A DNA stretch of 64,000 nucleotides from Cohnella lubricantis. Its GTDB lineage: Bacteria; Bacillota; Bacilli; Paenibacillales; Paenibacillaceae. Numbering within the stretch: position 1 is the stretch's first letter; every line of letters starts with the position of its first letter. Of this stretch, positions 1 through 9,428 are shown one piece after another. The position numbers and the translations under genes are program-made. The notes beneath the pieces are model-generated. The model worked only from the letters and a program-made list of their open reading frames with translations, was not told the origin of the DNA and did not search any database. The stretch is from assembly GCF_014212015.1 (NCBI RefSeq), contig NZ_JACJVN010000006.1, positions 34,365-98,364 on the forward strand. The letters run 5' to 3'.

Positions 1-1
1 C

Positions 2-685
2 AACACCTTCTTGCTAGGCTTCTTAACGCTGGTGTTCTCGTTCCCGGTCCCCATTCTACTGGCGGTGCTGCTGAATGAGATTCGCCTGACCTGGTTCAAG
101 AAGTTCGTTCAGACCGCCAGCTACCTGCCGACATTCCTCTCCGTCGTCATCATCTCCAGCATGATTATCGACTTCCTGTCTCCAACGAACGGAGTCGTCA
201 ATAAGCTCTTGAATATGTTCGGAATTGGCGGCAAGTACTTCTTGATTGATCCGGATTGGTTCCGTCCGATCTACATTATGTCCGAGATCTGGACGAATTC
301 GGGATATGAATCGATCGTGTATCTGGCGGCGGTCGCCGGCATCAGTCCGACTCTATATGAAGCGGCGAAGGTGGACGGGGCCGGCCGCTTCCGCATGATG
401 TTCAACGTCACGATTCCAAGCATCATGCCGACGATCTTAATCATGTTGATCCTCAAGACGGGACAGATGATTACGATCGGCTATGAGAAGGTGCTTCTGC
501 TGTACAACACGATGACCTATGATGTAGCGGATGTGTTCTCCACCTTCGTCTACCGCAAAGGTCTGCTGGGCAATGATTACAGCTATGGCGCTGCGGTCGG
601 CTTGTTCGAGGCATTCGTCGCTATGGCGCTGCTGCTCATCTCGAACCACGTAAGCAAGCGAATGGGAGGTAACGGGCTATGGTAG
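2..685 (+). CDS. Sugar ABC transporter permease, LplB-like (5' partial)
   Basis: Inner subunit of a binding-protein-dependent sugar importer of the LplB/polysaccharide type. The frame is open from the window edge, so the N-terminus lies upstream; about 227 residues are visible. Several membrane segments can be seen, and the EAA loop that contacts the ATPase is present (EAAKVDGAGRFRMMFNVTIP, ending in an I-P pair). The stop overlaps the start of the next permease by 7 bases, so the two are translationally coupled and form the usual permease heterodimer. The substrate is probably an oligosaccharide. The binding protein and ATPase are not in view; in this family the ATPase is usually a shared MsmX-type protein encoded elsewhere. 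Confidence 0.9.
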   Translation, partial: NTFLLGFLTLVFSFPVPILLAVLLNEIRLTWFKKFVQTASYLPTFLSVVIISSMIIDFLSPTNGVVNKLLNMFGIGGKYFLIDPDWFRPIYIMSEIWTNSGYESIVYLAAVAGISPTLYEAAKVDGAGRFRMMFNVTIPSIMPTILIMLILKTGQMITIGYEKVLLLYNTMTYDVADVFSTFVYRKGLLGNDYSYGAAVGLFEAFVAMALLLISNHVSKRMGGNGLW

Positions 686-1542
686 GACAACGCCGCTTCG
701 GTCTATTTGACGCTCTGAATGCGATCGTGCTTCTTGCCATAGCTTGTTCGACGATTCTGCCGCTCGTGTATATCGCAGTCGTATCGGTTAGCGATACAGC
801 CAGCGTAACGCAGGGCAAAGTATTTCTAATTCCACGAGGCTTTAATCTTCATGCTTATGCTCAGGTGCTGGCGGATACCCGTATTCCCAGGGCGTATCTG
901 AACACGATTATGTATACGGCGCTCGGCACCTTCATCAACCTGTTGATGACCTGCCTGGCCGCTTATCCATTAGCGCAGCGCGGGTTCGTCGGACGCAAAT
1001 ATTGGATGTTCCTCATCGTCATCACGATGTTCTTGAACCCCGGCATCATTCCGAACTACCTGATCGTGAAGGATCTGGGGATGCTTGACTCGGTGTGGGC
1101 GCTGGTCATTCCGAATGCGATCTGGACGTTCCAGCTGATCATCCTGAAGAGCTTCTTCGAAGGCAGCTCGTCTGCCATTCGGGAGGCGGCGAAGGTGGAC
1201 GGAGCCTCGGAGTACCGGATTCTATTCAACATCATGCTGCCGCTGTCGAAGCCGGCGCTGGCTTCCATCGCCTTGTTCTACTTCATCGGGCATTGGAACA
1301 GCTACTTCCTCCCGATGATCTACCTGAATACCGATTCGCTGTACCCGCTTCAGGTCATTCTGCGCGACATGCTGGTGTTCAGCGAAGATACGGGCTCCCG
1401 GCTGGTTGAAGCCGCTGCGCTGGCGCCTCAAGCGAAGAAGAATGCCACGATCGTGCTCGCGATGATTCCGGTGCTGATGATTTATCCATTCGCGCAGAAG
1501 TACTTCGCCAAGGGAGTCATGCTGGGTTCTGAGAAAGGGTAA
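679..1542 (+). CDS. Carbohydrate ABC transporter permease, LplC/YtcP-like
   Basis: Second permease of the importer, 287 residues, the normal length for the family. It shows about six hydrophobic segments and an EAA loop near residue 170 (REAAKVDGASEYRILFNIML). The ATG lies inside the end of the upstream permease and has a good ribosome-binding site (GGGAGGT at 664-670). The next gene is a membrane-bound AraC-type regulator, the standard partner of Lpl-type transporters in Paenibacillaceae, so this block is a sugar-responsive import locus. The C-terminus (YFAKGVMLGSEKG) is typical of LplC proteins. The substrate cannot be deduced from the permease alone. Confidence 0.9.
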   Translation: MVGQRRFGLFDALNAIVLLAIACSTILPLVYIAVVSVSDTASVTQGKVFLIPRGFNLHAYAQVLADTRIPRAYLNTIMYTALGTFINLLMTCLAAYPLAQRGFVGRKYWMFLIVITMFLNPGIIPNYLIVKDLGMLDSVWALVIPNAIWTFQLIILKSFFEGSSSAIREAAKVDGASEYRILFNIMLPLSKPALASIALFYFIGHWNSYFLPMIYLNTDSLYPLQVILRDMLVFSEDTGSRLVEAAALAPQAKKNATIVLAMIPVLMIYPFAQKYFAKGVMLGSEKG

Positions 1543-1641
1543 GGGGAACATGATGACTCGGGCGCAGTCGGTACGCTAGCTTGTTAGCCGTTCGTTGTCG
1601 GCGCAGGTACGAGAACAGTGGAAAGGCAGAGGATGATTCAG

Positions 1642-3921
1642 ATGAGACGATTCGTTACGAACCTGGGAATTACGCAGATCTTCCTATCGTTGCTATTGGT
1701 TATTCTCCTTATGTCGGCGTCCACCTACTCGATCTACCGCGCCTCGATCTCCAACATCTATGGCAACATCAAGGAGAATAACGAGATCGCTACGCAATCG
1801 GCGATGCAATATATCGATAACGCCTTCCAGACGATCAATCATCTGATTCGTTCGCTTGAGCAGATGCCGCCGTATGAATATCCGGTCATGGAGAACGGGA
1901 ATTTAGATTCCGTGCAGGCAAGGCAGTTCATTAGCAACATGACCTCGCTGATGACGACGGCCGATTATATCGATGAGATTATCGTTCTGTTCGACAATGA
2001 GGATCTCGCTATCACGACCAAGGGAACGATTGACATCGACTTGCTGTTCAACAACAAGTATATGAATCCGACCTATTCGGCCAGCTATTGGAAGCAGTAT
2101 CTAAACACGGAGCATTACTTCAAAGTATTTCCGAGCTCGGAGTATCAAGTCCACTACACGGATAATCAATCGAACTACAAAGAAGAGCTCATGTTCGTCG
2201 TGAGCGATAATCATTACACCAAGAGCGAGAAGAATATCATCATCATTCTGGATACGAATCAATTAATCGCGCATCTCGGGCAGACGACGCTGATTCCGGG
2301 CTCATCCTTGAAGATATTGGACCAGAATCAGAACACGATATTTAGTACGGACCATAATCTGGAGCTTGTCGAAGTGATTAATGATCTGTTCGTCTCCGAT
2401 CAGCCGGGCAATCGTTCGGAGATCTCGCTGAAGGACAACGACTTCGAGTACACCGTGTATACTTCGGACTACAACAACTTCGTCTATATTAGCAAGGTTC
2501 CTTATGAATTCAAGAATTTGAACGCCGTTGCGCACGGCAATCGGACGATCATCTGGATCAGCATCGCGAGCGCCGTCCTGCTGTCTCTCTTGTTAAGCAT
2601 CTATCTGTACCGTCCGGTAAGGAAGATCATGAAGCTACTTGGCGGCGAGAACAGCAAGGGAGACGACTTCAGTAAGATCCAGAGCGGCATCACGAAGCTG
2701 CGGCAGGAGAATCAACAGTACGCCAATCAGCTGGTCTATGTGGATTCCGAGCTGAAGCGCTCGACATTCCTGCAGATGATCGACGATTACACCCATAGCG
2801 GCGAGCATGAGCTTCAGCTGCAGAAGTATTACCCTAGCTTCTTCAATGCGAACTACTTCGTGATGGCATTGGTTCAGGTTCGCGAGAGATCGGTGCTCAA
2901 AGGCTATTCCTTGCCCGTCGAGTCGATTGCCGATCATATCCGGAGCTGCTTGGCCCAAGAGGACGTCGAAGCGCAGGCGTTCCACTATCTGCATGACCAA
3001 TTCTTCGTTCTGGTCTCCCTTCGCCAAGCCAATGAACGAGAAGCGGTTCTGCGCAGAATCGGCCGGGCGTTCGCGAGATTGGAGAAGGAGAGCTTAATCG
3101 GATTCGTGCTGCGGGCATGCGTGAGCAAGGCCTATCGAACAACGATCGACAACGGTAGAAATGCCTATAGAGATGTAGAGAACGCTTATAAATATCGCAA
3201 TGTCAATGCCGCGGCCAAGGTCATGGACGCCGATCAGATTCCATTCGTCTGGAACGTCTATCTTCCCTATGAGCAGATGGAGAAAATGACAAACTACATG
3301 ATGAACGGAAGGGTCGAGGAGAGCATAGCGATCATCAAAGTGATGCTGAAGGAGAATATCGAGCGCAATATTCACGATCATCAGTTCAAGTTCGTGGCGT
3401 CGTCCATCTTCTTCTATCTGTTCCGCCAGATCGGCAGCATGACGCACTCCGTGCGCGAGCTGTACCGCATCGAGAATGAATTCGTGCTGAAGCTGGAATA
3501 CGCCAACCAATATGACGAGATCGAGAATGCCATTATGGAGGCCGTAGAGCAATTGGCCAAGTATGGAGGCCGAACGGTGGAGGCGAAGCTGAATCCCGCG
3601 TTCATCGCGCAATATATTGAGCTTCACTACATGGAGAATCTGTACTTGGACCATATAGCCAAGGTGATGGACACGACGCCGAAATACTTCTCGAATTACT
3701 TCAAGAAGACGTTCGATATCAACTATATTGAATATTTGAACAAGGTTCGGCTGTCCCATGCCAGAACGATGCTGAAGGAGACGAGCCTGTCCATCGGCGA
3801 GATCGGCGAGAAGACAGGCTACTTGAATTCGTCTACCTTCACGACAACGTTCAAGAAGTATTACGGCATCTCTCCAAGCGAGTACAGAAGGCAAGCGATC
3901 GGCAAGGACGAGGGCGCGTGA
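1642..3921 (+). CDS. Membrane-bound AraC-family transcriptional regulator (sensor domain plus HTH)
   Basis: One-component membrane sensor-regulator of about 759 residues. A first membrane segment (about residues 9-31) is followed by a roughly 270-residue extracytoplasmic region resembling Cache-type sensors. A second membrane segment lies near 301-323, then a cytoplasmic linker, then a C-terminal AraC double helix-turn-helix (about 655-755, with PKYFSNYFKKTF and the GYLNSSTFTTTFKKYYGISP signature). The open frame extends to a GTG at 1618, but the AGAGG at 1628-1632 is best spaced for ATG 1642; ATG 1633 is also possible. It lies in the same direction as the two permease genes and probably controls this importer and the catabolic genes downstream. 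No phosphoacceptor domain is present. Confidence 0.88.
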   Translation: MRRFVTNLGITQIFLSLLLVILLMSASTYSIYRASISNIYGNIKENNEIATQSAMQYIDNAFQTINHLIRSLEQMPPYEYPVMENGNLDSVQARQFISNMTSLMTTADYIDEIIVLFDNEDLAITTKGTIDIDLLFNNKYMNPTYSASYWKQYLNTEHYFKVFPSSEYQVHYTDNQSNYKEELMFVVSDNHYTKSEKNIIIILDTNQLIAHLGQTTLIPGSSLKILDQNQNTIFSTDHNLELVEVINDLFVSDQPGNRSEISLKDNDFEYTVYTSDYNNFVYISKVPYEFKNLNAVAHGNRTIIWISIASAVLLSLLLSIYLYRPVRKIMKLLGGENSKGDDFSKIQSGITKLRQENQQYANQLVYVDSELKRSTFLQMIDDYTHSGEHELQLQKYYPSFFNANYFVMALVQVRERSVLKGYSLPVESIADHIRSCLAQEDVEAQAFHYLHDQFFVLVSLRQANEREAVLRRIGRAFARLEKESLIGFVLRACVSKAYRTTIDNGRNAYRDVENAYKYRNVNAAAKVMDADQIPFVWNVYLPYEQMEKMTNYMMNGRVEESIAIIKVMLKENIERNIHDHQFKFVASSIFFYLFRQIGSMTHSVRELYRIENEFVLKLEYANQYDEIENAIMEAVEQLAKYGGRTVEAKLNPAFIAQYIELHYMENLYLDHIAKVMDTTPKYFSNYFKKTFDINYIEYLNKVRLSHARTMLKETSLSIGEIGEKTGYLNSSTFTTTFKKYYGISPSEYRRQAIGKDEGA

Positions 3922-3925
3922 AGAG

Positions 3926-5146
3926 CTAGAATTTGTCGGTCAGGTAAAATACGGCTTGCTGCTTCGGGAACAGCGTTCGCAGGATTGCTGAAGCGGCCGA
4001 ATCCGCCTGTCTCGGCCGATCTATGCCGCCGCTCGCTTCCTCATAGCCGAAGATGACGCTGGAGATAAGCTGCCACGGATCGAGCTGCAGCGATTCATAT
4101 GCCGCGAAGGGGTCGGCTTGCTGCGAGACGGCAAGCTTGCGGTCAGCGTAATTCAGCCAGAACCGATCCTCCCCCGCTCGCAGCTCGAGATGCAGCTTCT
4201 GCTCCGCATATTCGCTGCTGCGGATTCGATGCTCCAGCTCCGGCCGCAGCTTCTGCAGCATCGAGCGGCAATGGATCATTTTCCACATCGAGATGTTGAG
4301 GTCTAGTTGTTCGGCTTGAGGCTGCTGCTTGTAATACTCGGCGAGCGGATGATCGTCCGGCAGCTTAGCTAGTACATGCTTCGCGTGAGGCCTAAGCTGA
4401 CCTAGAGCGGTGAACAGCGCAACAACTGCGCTCGCGGCTTCAGGAAGATAGACCAGCTCTTGAATGAACACCTTCGCTTGGTCGGACTTCTCGATCAGCC
4501 CATAGGCGACGATGCGGCCGTTATGACGCACGAGTAAGCAATCCGCCTGGGTCCAGGCCGGCCAGAGCAGCAGATCGTTCCAATACGCTTCGTCCCGAAT
4601 CAGCGTGTAAGTGCGTCCGTCGTTGTATTGCTCATAGATGTGCCGAAGCTGATCGAGATATTGGGCTTCGAACGGGACGATCTCATAGCCCGCAGGCGGT
4701 TCGATCGGATCGGGCTTAGGCATGGAACAGCCCTTCTCGGGAATGAGCTTCCATCCAGCCTTCTCGTAGAAGGCGTGAATAATCGCCAGCAGCAGGCTAG
4801 CGTCATAATCGTTCTGCTTCATCCATTCCGTCTGGGCGCGCAGCAGGCTCTGTGCAAGTCCTATGCCGCGATAGCACGGATCGGTGCCGACGCTGCCGAT
4901 TCCTCCGATCTTGAGGACGGCCTGTCCAACGCGAATGTGAAGGGGGAAAATCTGGATCGTCGACGCCACCTTCCCCTCTACGGTCGCGAACCAAGTTGTC
5001 TGTGGATCGTAGGAGGAATCGTTCAGTAAGCGGTCTTGGAAGAACGCCTTCCCGACGGGAAAGACCTCGCCCAGGATGTTGAAGATGTCCTCTAGCTGCT
5101 GAGGAGAAGGGGCATTGGCTACCGTAATCGACGGCTGGCTTGTCAT
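3926..5146 (-). CDS. GNAT family N-acetyltransferase
   Basis: 406-residue acetyltransferase. The N-terminal half carries a GNAT fold, with the acetyl-CoA-binding motif A around residues 85-110 (VGTDPCYRGIGLAQSLLR, an R/Q-x-x-G-x-G/A variant) and a following FYEKAGWKLI strand. The C-terminal ~250 residues are a second domain without a clear motif; the two-domain size recalls Eis-like proteins, but I cannot assign it to that family. It stands alone on the minus strand, convergent with the AraC gene (4 bases between stops) and divergent from the FAD oxidoreductase. The acceptor substrate is unknown. Confidence 0.8.
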   Translation of the reverse strand: MTSQPSITVANAPSPQQLEDIFNILGEVFPVGKAFFQDRLLNDSSYDPQTTWFATVEGKVASTIQIFPLHIRVGQAVLKIGGIGSVGTDPCYRGIGLAQSLLRAQTEWMKQNDYDASLLLAIIHAFYEKAGWKLIPEKGCSMPKPDPIEPPAGYEIVPFEAQYLDQLRHIYEQYNDGRTYTLIRDEAYWNDLLLWPAWTQADCLLVRHNGRIVAYGLIEKSDQAKVFIQELVYLPEAASAVVALFTALGQLRPHAKHVLAKLPDDHPLAEYYKQQPQAEQLDLNISMWKMIHCRSMLQKLRPELEHRIRSSEYAEQKLHLELRAGEDRFWLNYADRKLAVSQQADPFAAYESLQLDPWQLISSVIFGYEEASGGIDRPRQADSAASAILRTLFPKQQAVFYLTDKF

Positions 5147-5281
5147 GTAAGAACCTCCGATGCTTCGTAATTAATCAAAAAAGAGCGAATTTTTTGTCAT
5201 CATACAGGATTTGCCACGTCGGCTCAATAGTTTTGGATTTAGAAGAAGATTTAGTGCCCGATGAACAAAGGAGCGGAGTGC

Positions 5282-6661
5282 ATGGATCAGCATCCACGGA
5301 TCAACAGCTATGATGTCGTCGTGCTAGGAGGCGGACCGGCGGGGATCGCCGCTGCTATCAGCGCTGCGCGTAACGGAGCCTATACGCTGCTGGTCGAACG
5401 ATACGGATTCCTGGGCGGCATGTCCACCGCAGCCTTGGTGTATCCTTGGATGACCTTCCATTCGGCTGCCGGAGAGCAGGTCATTCAAGGCATCGCCCAA
5501 GAGATCGTGGAACGGCTGCAGGAGCGGGGCGGGTCGCCCGGACATCTGAGAGACACGATCGGCTTCACCTACTCCTTAACGCCCTATCATTCTGAGATTT
5601 ATAAGGTTGTTGCCCAGGAGATGCTGCAGGAGAGCGGCGCGGAGGTGCTGCTGCATACTTCGGCGATCGAGGTGAAGGCCGAGCGTGGCGCTATTCAGAG
5701 CGTGACCCTCTACAACAAGAGCGGTATTCATCACGTCGAGGGAAAATTCTATATCGATGCCACGGGGGATGCGGACATCGCTCATCGGGCGGGCGCTCCT
5801 TGGGAGCAAGGCAACGCGCAGCAGAAGGTTCAGCCCATGACGATGAAGTTCCGTATGAAGGGCGTTCGGCTCGATCTCGTGAAGGCATATATCAAGGAGC
5901 ATCGCGATCAATTCTACGAGAAGACGTTATTTGACCAGTTGGACGATCTGCCTCTCACGTCTGTGTCCGGATTCTATGAGCTGTGGGAGCAAGCCAAGCT
6001 CTCGATTCCCCGCGAAGGCGTGCTGTTCTTCACGGGTCCCGGCGCAGACGAGGCGCTGATTAATGTGTCGCGGGTGACGGGCCTGGATCCGACAGATGCG
6101 GCAGACCTGACCAAGGCGGAGCTGGAGGGAAGGCGGCAGGTGCTGGAGTTAGAGCAGTTCTTCAAGGCTTCTATTCCCGGCTTCGAGCAGGCATCCATCT
6201 CCGGAGTAGGCACACAGATTGGCGTTCGCGAGACGAGACGCATCATCGGCCATTATGTGCTGAACGGACACGACGTCTTGGATGCCCGCCGCTTCCCCGA
6301 TGTCATCGCGCGAAGCGGGTACCCGATCGACATTCATAACCCGGAGGGCAAAGGCATTACGGCCAACTTCATACGCGAAGGCGGCGCTTATGATATTCCG
6401 TATCGCTGCCTGGTTCCTCAGCAGGTGACGAATCTGCTCTTGGCCGGCCGCTGCATCTCCACTACGCATGAAGCGCAGGCGACAACGCGATTGACGCCGA
6501 GCTGCATGGCGATCGGCCAAGCGGCAGGGACGGCGGCCGCTCTGGCGGTCAGCTATCAATGCAGCAATAGCGAGGTTCCGATCGAGGCCTTGCAGAAGCG
6601 GTTGGTCGAGCAGCGCGCGGAGCTTGGCTTGCGGAAGGAGCACGCATCCGATGAGCAGTGA
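5282..6661 (+). CDS. FAD-dependent oxidoreductase
   Basis: First gene of a tight five-gene metabolic operon. The N-terminus has the dinucleotide-binding GGGPAGIAAAISAARNG followed by an acidic strand end (LLVERYGFLGGMST), the pattern of the FAD_oxidored (PF12831) family. A second nucleotide-binding region near the C-terminus (LLLAGRCISTTHEAQATTRL...GQAAGTAAALA) is typical of the same group. I start it at ATG 5282 because AAAGGAGCGG (5265-5274) is well placed; the frame opens 7 codons earlier. Members oxidise sugars, polyols or unknown metabolites. Its overlap of 11 bases with the next gene indicates co-translation. The substrate is unknown. Confidence 0.85.
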   Translation: MDQHPRINSYDVVVLGGGPAGIAAAISAARNGAYTLLVERYGFLGGMSTAALVYPWMTFHSAAGEQVIQGIAQEIVERLQERGGSPGHLRDTIGFTYSLTPYHSEIYKVVAQEMLQESGAEVLLHTSAIEVKAERGAIQSVTLYNKSGIHHVEGKFYIDATGDADIAHRAGAPWEQGNAQQKVQPMTMKFRMKGVRLDLVKAYIKEHRDQFYEKTLFDQLDDLPLTSVSGFYELWEQAKLSIPREGVLFFTGPGADEALINVSRVTGLDPTDAADLTKAELEGRRQVLELEQFFKASIPGFEQASISGVGTQIGVRETRRIIGHYVLNGHDVLDARRFPDVIARSGYPIDIHNPEGKGITANFIREGGAYDIPYRCLVPQQVTNLLLAGRCISTTHEAQATTRLTPSCMAIGQAAGTAAALAVSYQCSNSEVPIEALQKRLVEQRAELGLRKEHASDEQ

Positions 6662-8384
6662 TCTTCCGTTGGAGCTGTTGGGGGAGGCTCGCGTGCTGCG
6701 ATTCGCGATGCGAGAGTGGGAGCAGCTATATGAGACGGCTGGAAAGGCGCTTCCCTTGGATCGGATCGTGCTGGGTACGTGGGAGCAGCTGCGGCAAGCG
6801 GAGCCCGAACGGTCCGTGGCCATCGCAGGCAAGCTGGCGGAGGCTCGCTATGAGGATGAATTCGTTATTGCCCGTCAAGGGGACGGCGTCTATCTGATCG
6901 GCAGCAGCGAGCGGGCGGCATTGTATGCGGTCTACCAATTCGCGGAGCTTGCGCTAGGGCTGCATTGGATCTTCCCGGGACAGCCGCCAGTGCGGAGGGA
7001 CTCGGCTTCAGCCTGCGCTGCCATCTCATCAGATTCTTGGGACTCCCCAGACTTCTCGATCGCGTCGTCGCTGCACTATGCGCCTGTGCTTGAACGCAGA
7101 GGCTTCGTGTTCGAGACGATCGAAGATGCACCGTTCATGCAAGCGATGGTCGACTGGTTAGCCAAGAATAAGATCAATGAGATCTTCTTCACCTTCACGC
7201 TCTGGGACAAGATCGGCCAAGAGCTTCAAGAGCCGATTGCCGACAGAGGGCTGGCTGTGACCTTAGGCGGTCACAGCGCGTCCTTCTTCCTTCACCGTCA
7301 GGCGGCAGCGACAGAGACGAACGCAGATCATCCGTATACCGCGAAGAAGCAGCTGGATTATACGGATGGGAGCTGGCAGCCCGGCTTCATCCGGCAGATC
7401 GCGGACTATTGCCGCAGCGTGCGGGATCTGAAGAGGATCTCCTTGTGGCCGGAGGATATCAAGCATCAGCAGGCAGAGGACTTCCTGACGCCTTATATCG
7501 CGTTTAATGAACGCTTGAAGGAAGAACTGCTGCAGAGCGGACTGCTGCTCGAAGTGGAGCATATCGCCTACAATGCGGGCCTGGCCTGGGATATGCTGGA
7601 GCTTCGAGAGCAGCCTTCCACAGATATCGATACGCTCTATGCCTACTGGGGGCGTGACTATCGCTTCGGTCTCGGCAAGGGCGAGAGCGCCAGCGACCAA
7701 CGAGCCTATACGGCCTTGCAGATGTGGCGGCAGCAGCTTGAATCGTCAGGGCGCAAGCTGACGGTATTCGAGTATTACAGCGATCACTTCATGCTGAGCC
7801 CCTTGTTCCCCATGCTTGCCAAGCGAATAGTAGAGGACATTCGAAGCTATGCGGAGGCAGGGGTCTATGGCATGACGAATCTGGTCGTCCCATGCCGGGA
7901 AGAGGGGTATCCGTATCAATGGAATCAGACCTTTAACAGCTACGTATTTGCACGAGCGCTCTGGAATGATTCGCTGGACGAGATCGAGCAGCAATTCGCT
8001 GCCGCCTTCGCGGGCGAACTTCAGCCGCATGTCCTGAAGCTCTATGAGCAGCTTGAGGAAGAGACGGCGGTCTTGACGAAGTGGAATGTCCCTCTCTTCC
8101 CAGCGCGCGCAGTTGACCCTGTGAAGGCAGTGTCGTGCACGGAGGACGAGAAGGAGCAGGTGCTGGCGCAGTTGGATCGGATCATTGCGCTGGCCGAGCG
8201 CTATCTAGCGAAGCTGGAGTCAACGGAGGCAATGGCAGGGGCAGCGGCGGCGGGCAAGGCAGCGGGTGCGGGCAAGGCTTCCCAGCGGCTTCAGCTGGGG
8301 CAGACGCTTGTTCACTACGCCTCATATGCGCGGCGAATCAAACAGCAGTGGCTGTCTCTGATCCTTAATGAAGGTAAGACATGA
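6651..8384 (+). CDS. DUF4838-like / GH20-GH67-like carbohydrate-active protein
   Basis: About 577 residues, probably cytoplasmic since no signal peptide is visible. The N-terminal part contains GSSERAALYAVYQFAELALG followed by LHWIFPG, the pattern of the alpha-glucuronidase/hexosaminidase N-terminal domain that precedes DUF4838 domains. The middle resembles a TIM-barrel-like region with acidic residues (SLWPEDIKHQ, VEHIAYN). A long Ala/Gly-rich stretch (AGAAAAGKAAGAGKA) lies close to the C-terminus. The start at 6651 follows GGAAGGAG (6632-6639). It is sandwiched between oxidoreductase genes, which suggests a role in hydrolysing or modifying an imported uronic-acid-like or amino-sugar compound. 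The reaction itself is not established. Confidence 0.6.
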   Translation: MSSDLPLELLGEARVLRFAMREWEQLYETAGKALPLDRIVLGTWEQLRQAEPERSVAIAGKLAEARYEDEFVIARQGDGVYLIGSSERAALYAVYQFAELALGLHWIFPGQPPVRRDSASACAAISSDSWDSPDFSIASSLHYAPVLERRGFVFETIEDAPFMQAMVDWLAKNKINEIFFTFTLWDKIGQELQEPIADRGLAVTLGGHSASFFLHRQAAATETNADHPYTAKKQLDYTDGSWQPGFIRQIADYCRSVRDLKRISLWPEDIKHQQAEDFLTPYIAFNERLKEELLQSGLLLEVEHIAYNAGLAWDMLELREQPSTDIDTLYAYWGRDYRFGLGKGESASDQRAYTALQMWRQQLESSGRKLTVFEYYSDHFMLSPLFPMLAKRIVEDIRSYAEAGVYGMTNLVVPCREEGYPYQWNQTFNSYVFARALWNDSLDEIEQQFAAAFAGELQPHVLKLYEQLEEETAVLTKWNVPLFPARAVDPVKAVSCTEDEKEQVLAQLDRIIALAERYLAKLESTEAMAGAAAAGKAAGAGKASQRLQLGQTLVHYASYARRIKQQWLSLILNEGKT

Positions 8385-8411
8385 AATCTACGATTGAGAG
8401 GTGCTAGCCGA

Positions 8412-9428
8412 ATGAACACGATGGAGCAGCTGATTGCTCAACTGACCACGCCAACGGAAGCGCTGGTGCGGGATCTGGCCAAAGTGGAAGGAGATATTAT
8501 CATCCTCGGCGTCGGCGGGAAGATGGGCCCGACGCTGGCCGCCCTTGCCGCGAATGCGGTGCGTCAAGGCGGACTTCACAAGCAGGTGATCGGCGTCTCC
8601 CGATTCTCGAACCAAGAAGCGAGAGATGAGCTGGAGCAGGTCGGCGTCAAGACTATCTCTTGCGATCTGCTGGACGATGCCGCCCTGCAAGCTTTACCTC
8701 ACTGCGACAATGTGATCTATATGGCGGGTAACAAATTCGGCACGACCGGACGAGAGCACTTCACTTGGGCGATGAACGCTTATCTGCCGGGCCGGGTGGC
8801 CGAGAAGTACAAGGATTCCCGCATCGTTGCCTTCTCTTCCGGCAATATCTATCCCTTCGTGCCGGTGAGCAGCGGCGGGGCGGATGAATCTGTTGAACCG
8901 CAGCCGGTTGGCGAATATGCGCAATCGACACTGGGCCGAGAGCGCATCTTCGAATACCATTCGCATAAGAACGGCACGCCGATGACGATGTATCGGCTGA
9001 ATTATGCGATTGATATGCGCTATGGCGTGCTGTTAGAGATTGCGAAGGCGGTTCAGGAGGGCAGAGCCATTGATCTGACGACAGGATTCGCGAATGTGAT
9101 CTGGCAAGGCGATGCGAATTCGATGGCGCTGCGCTGTCTCAATCATTGCAGCGCACCGCCGGCCGTGATGAATATTACGGGGCCGGAGACGATGTCGATC
9201 CGCTGGGCGGCGGAGCGATTCGCGGCACGTCTTGGCAAGCCTGCGGCATTCGTGAATGAAGAAAGGAACGTTGCGCTGCTCAATAACGCCTCCAAGTCCC
9301 ACCGGACGTTCGGCTATCCGAACGTGAGCCTGCTGCAGATGATCGATTGGACGGCTGAATGGCTGCTCACCGGCGGCGCCACTTGGAACAAGCCGACGCA
9401 CTTCCAAGAACGCGGAGGGAAATTCTAA
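8412..9428 (+). CDS. NAD-dependent epimerase/dehydratase family protein
   Basis: Extended short-chain dehydrogenase-like protein of 338 residues. The nucleotide-binding strand is IILGVGGKMGPTLAALAA; a catalytic-type Ser region (AFSSGNIYPF) follows near residue 140. The expected YxxxK appears as YAQST (within GEYAQSTLGRERIFEY), so the Lys is not in its usual place; the protein may be a diverged or catalytically unusual member. The start at ATG 8412 follows GAGAGGTG (8396-8403). Its stop overlaps the next start by one base (TAATG), so the pair is translationally coupled. It probably acts on a sugar-acid intermediate of this operon. Confidence 0.78.
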   Translation: MNTMEQLIAQLTTPTEALVRDLAKVEGDIIILGVGGKMGPTLAALAANAVRQGGLHKQVIGVSRFSNQEARDELEQVGVKTISCDLLDDAALQALPHCDNVIYMAGNKFGTTGREHFTWAMNAYLPGRVAEKYKDSRIVAFSSGNIYPFVPVSSGGADESVEPQPVGEYAQSTLGRERIFEYHSHKNGTPMTMYRLNYAIDMRYGVLLEIAKAVQEGRAIDLTTGFANVIWQGDANSMALRCLNHCSAPPAVMNITGPETMSIRWAAERFAARLGKPAAFVNEERNVALLNNASKSHRTFGYPNVSLLQMIDWTAEWLLTGGATWNKPTHFQERGGKF

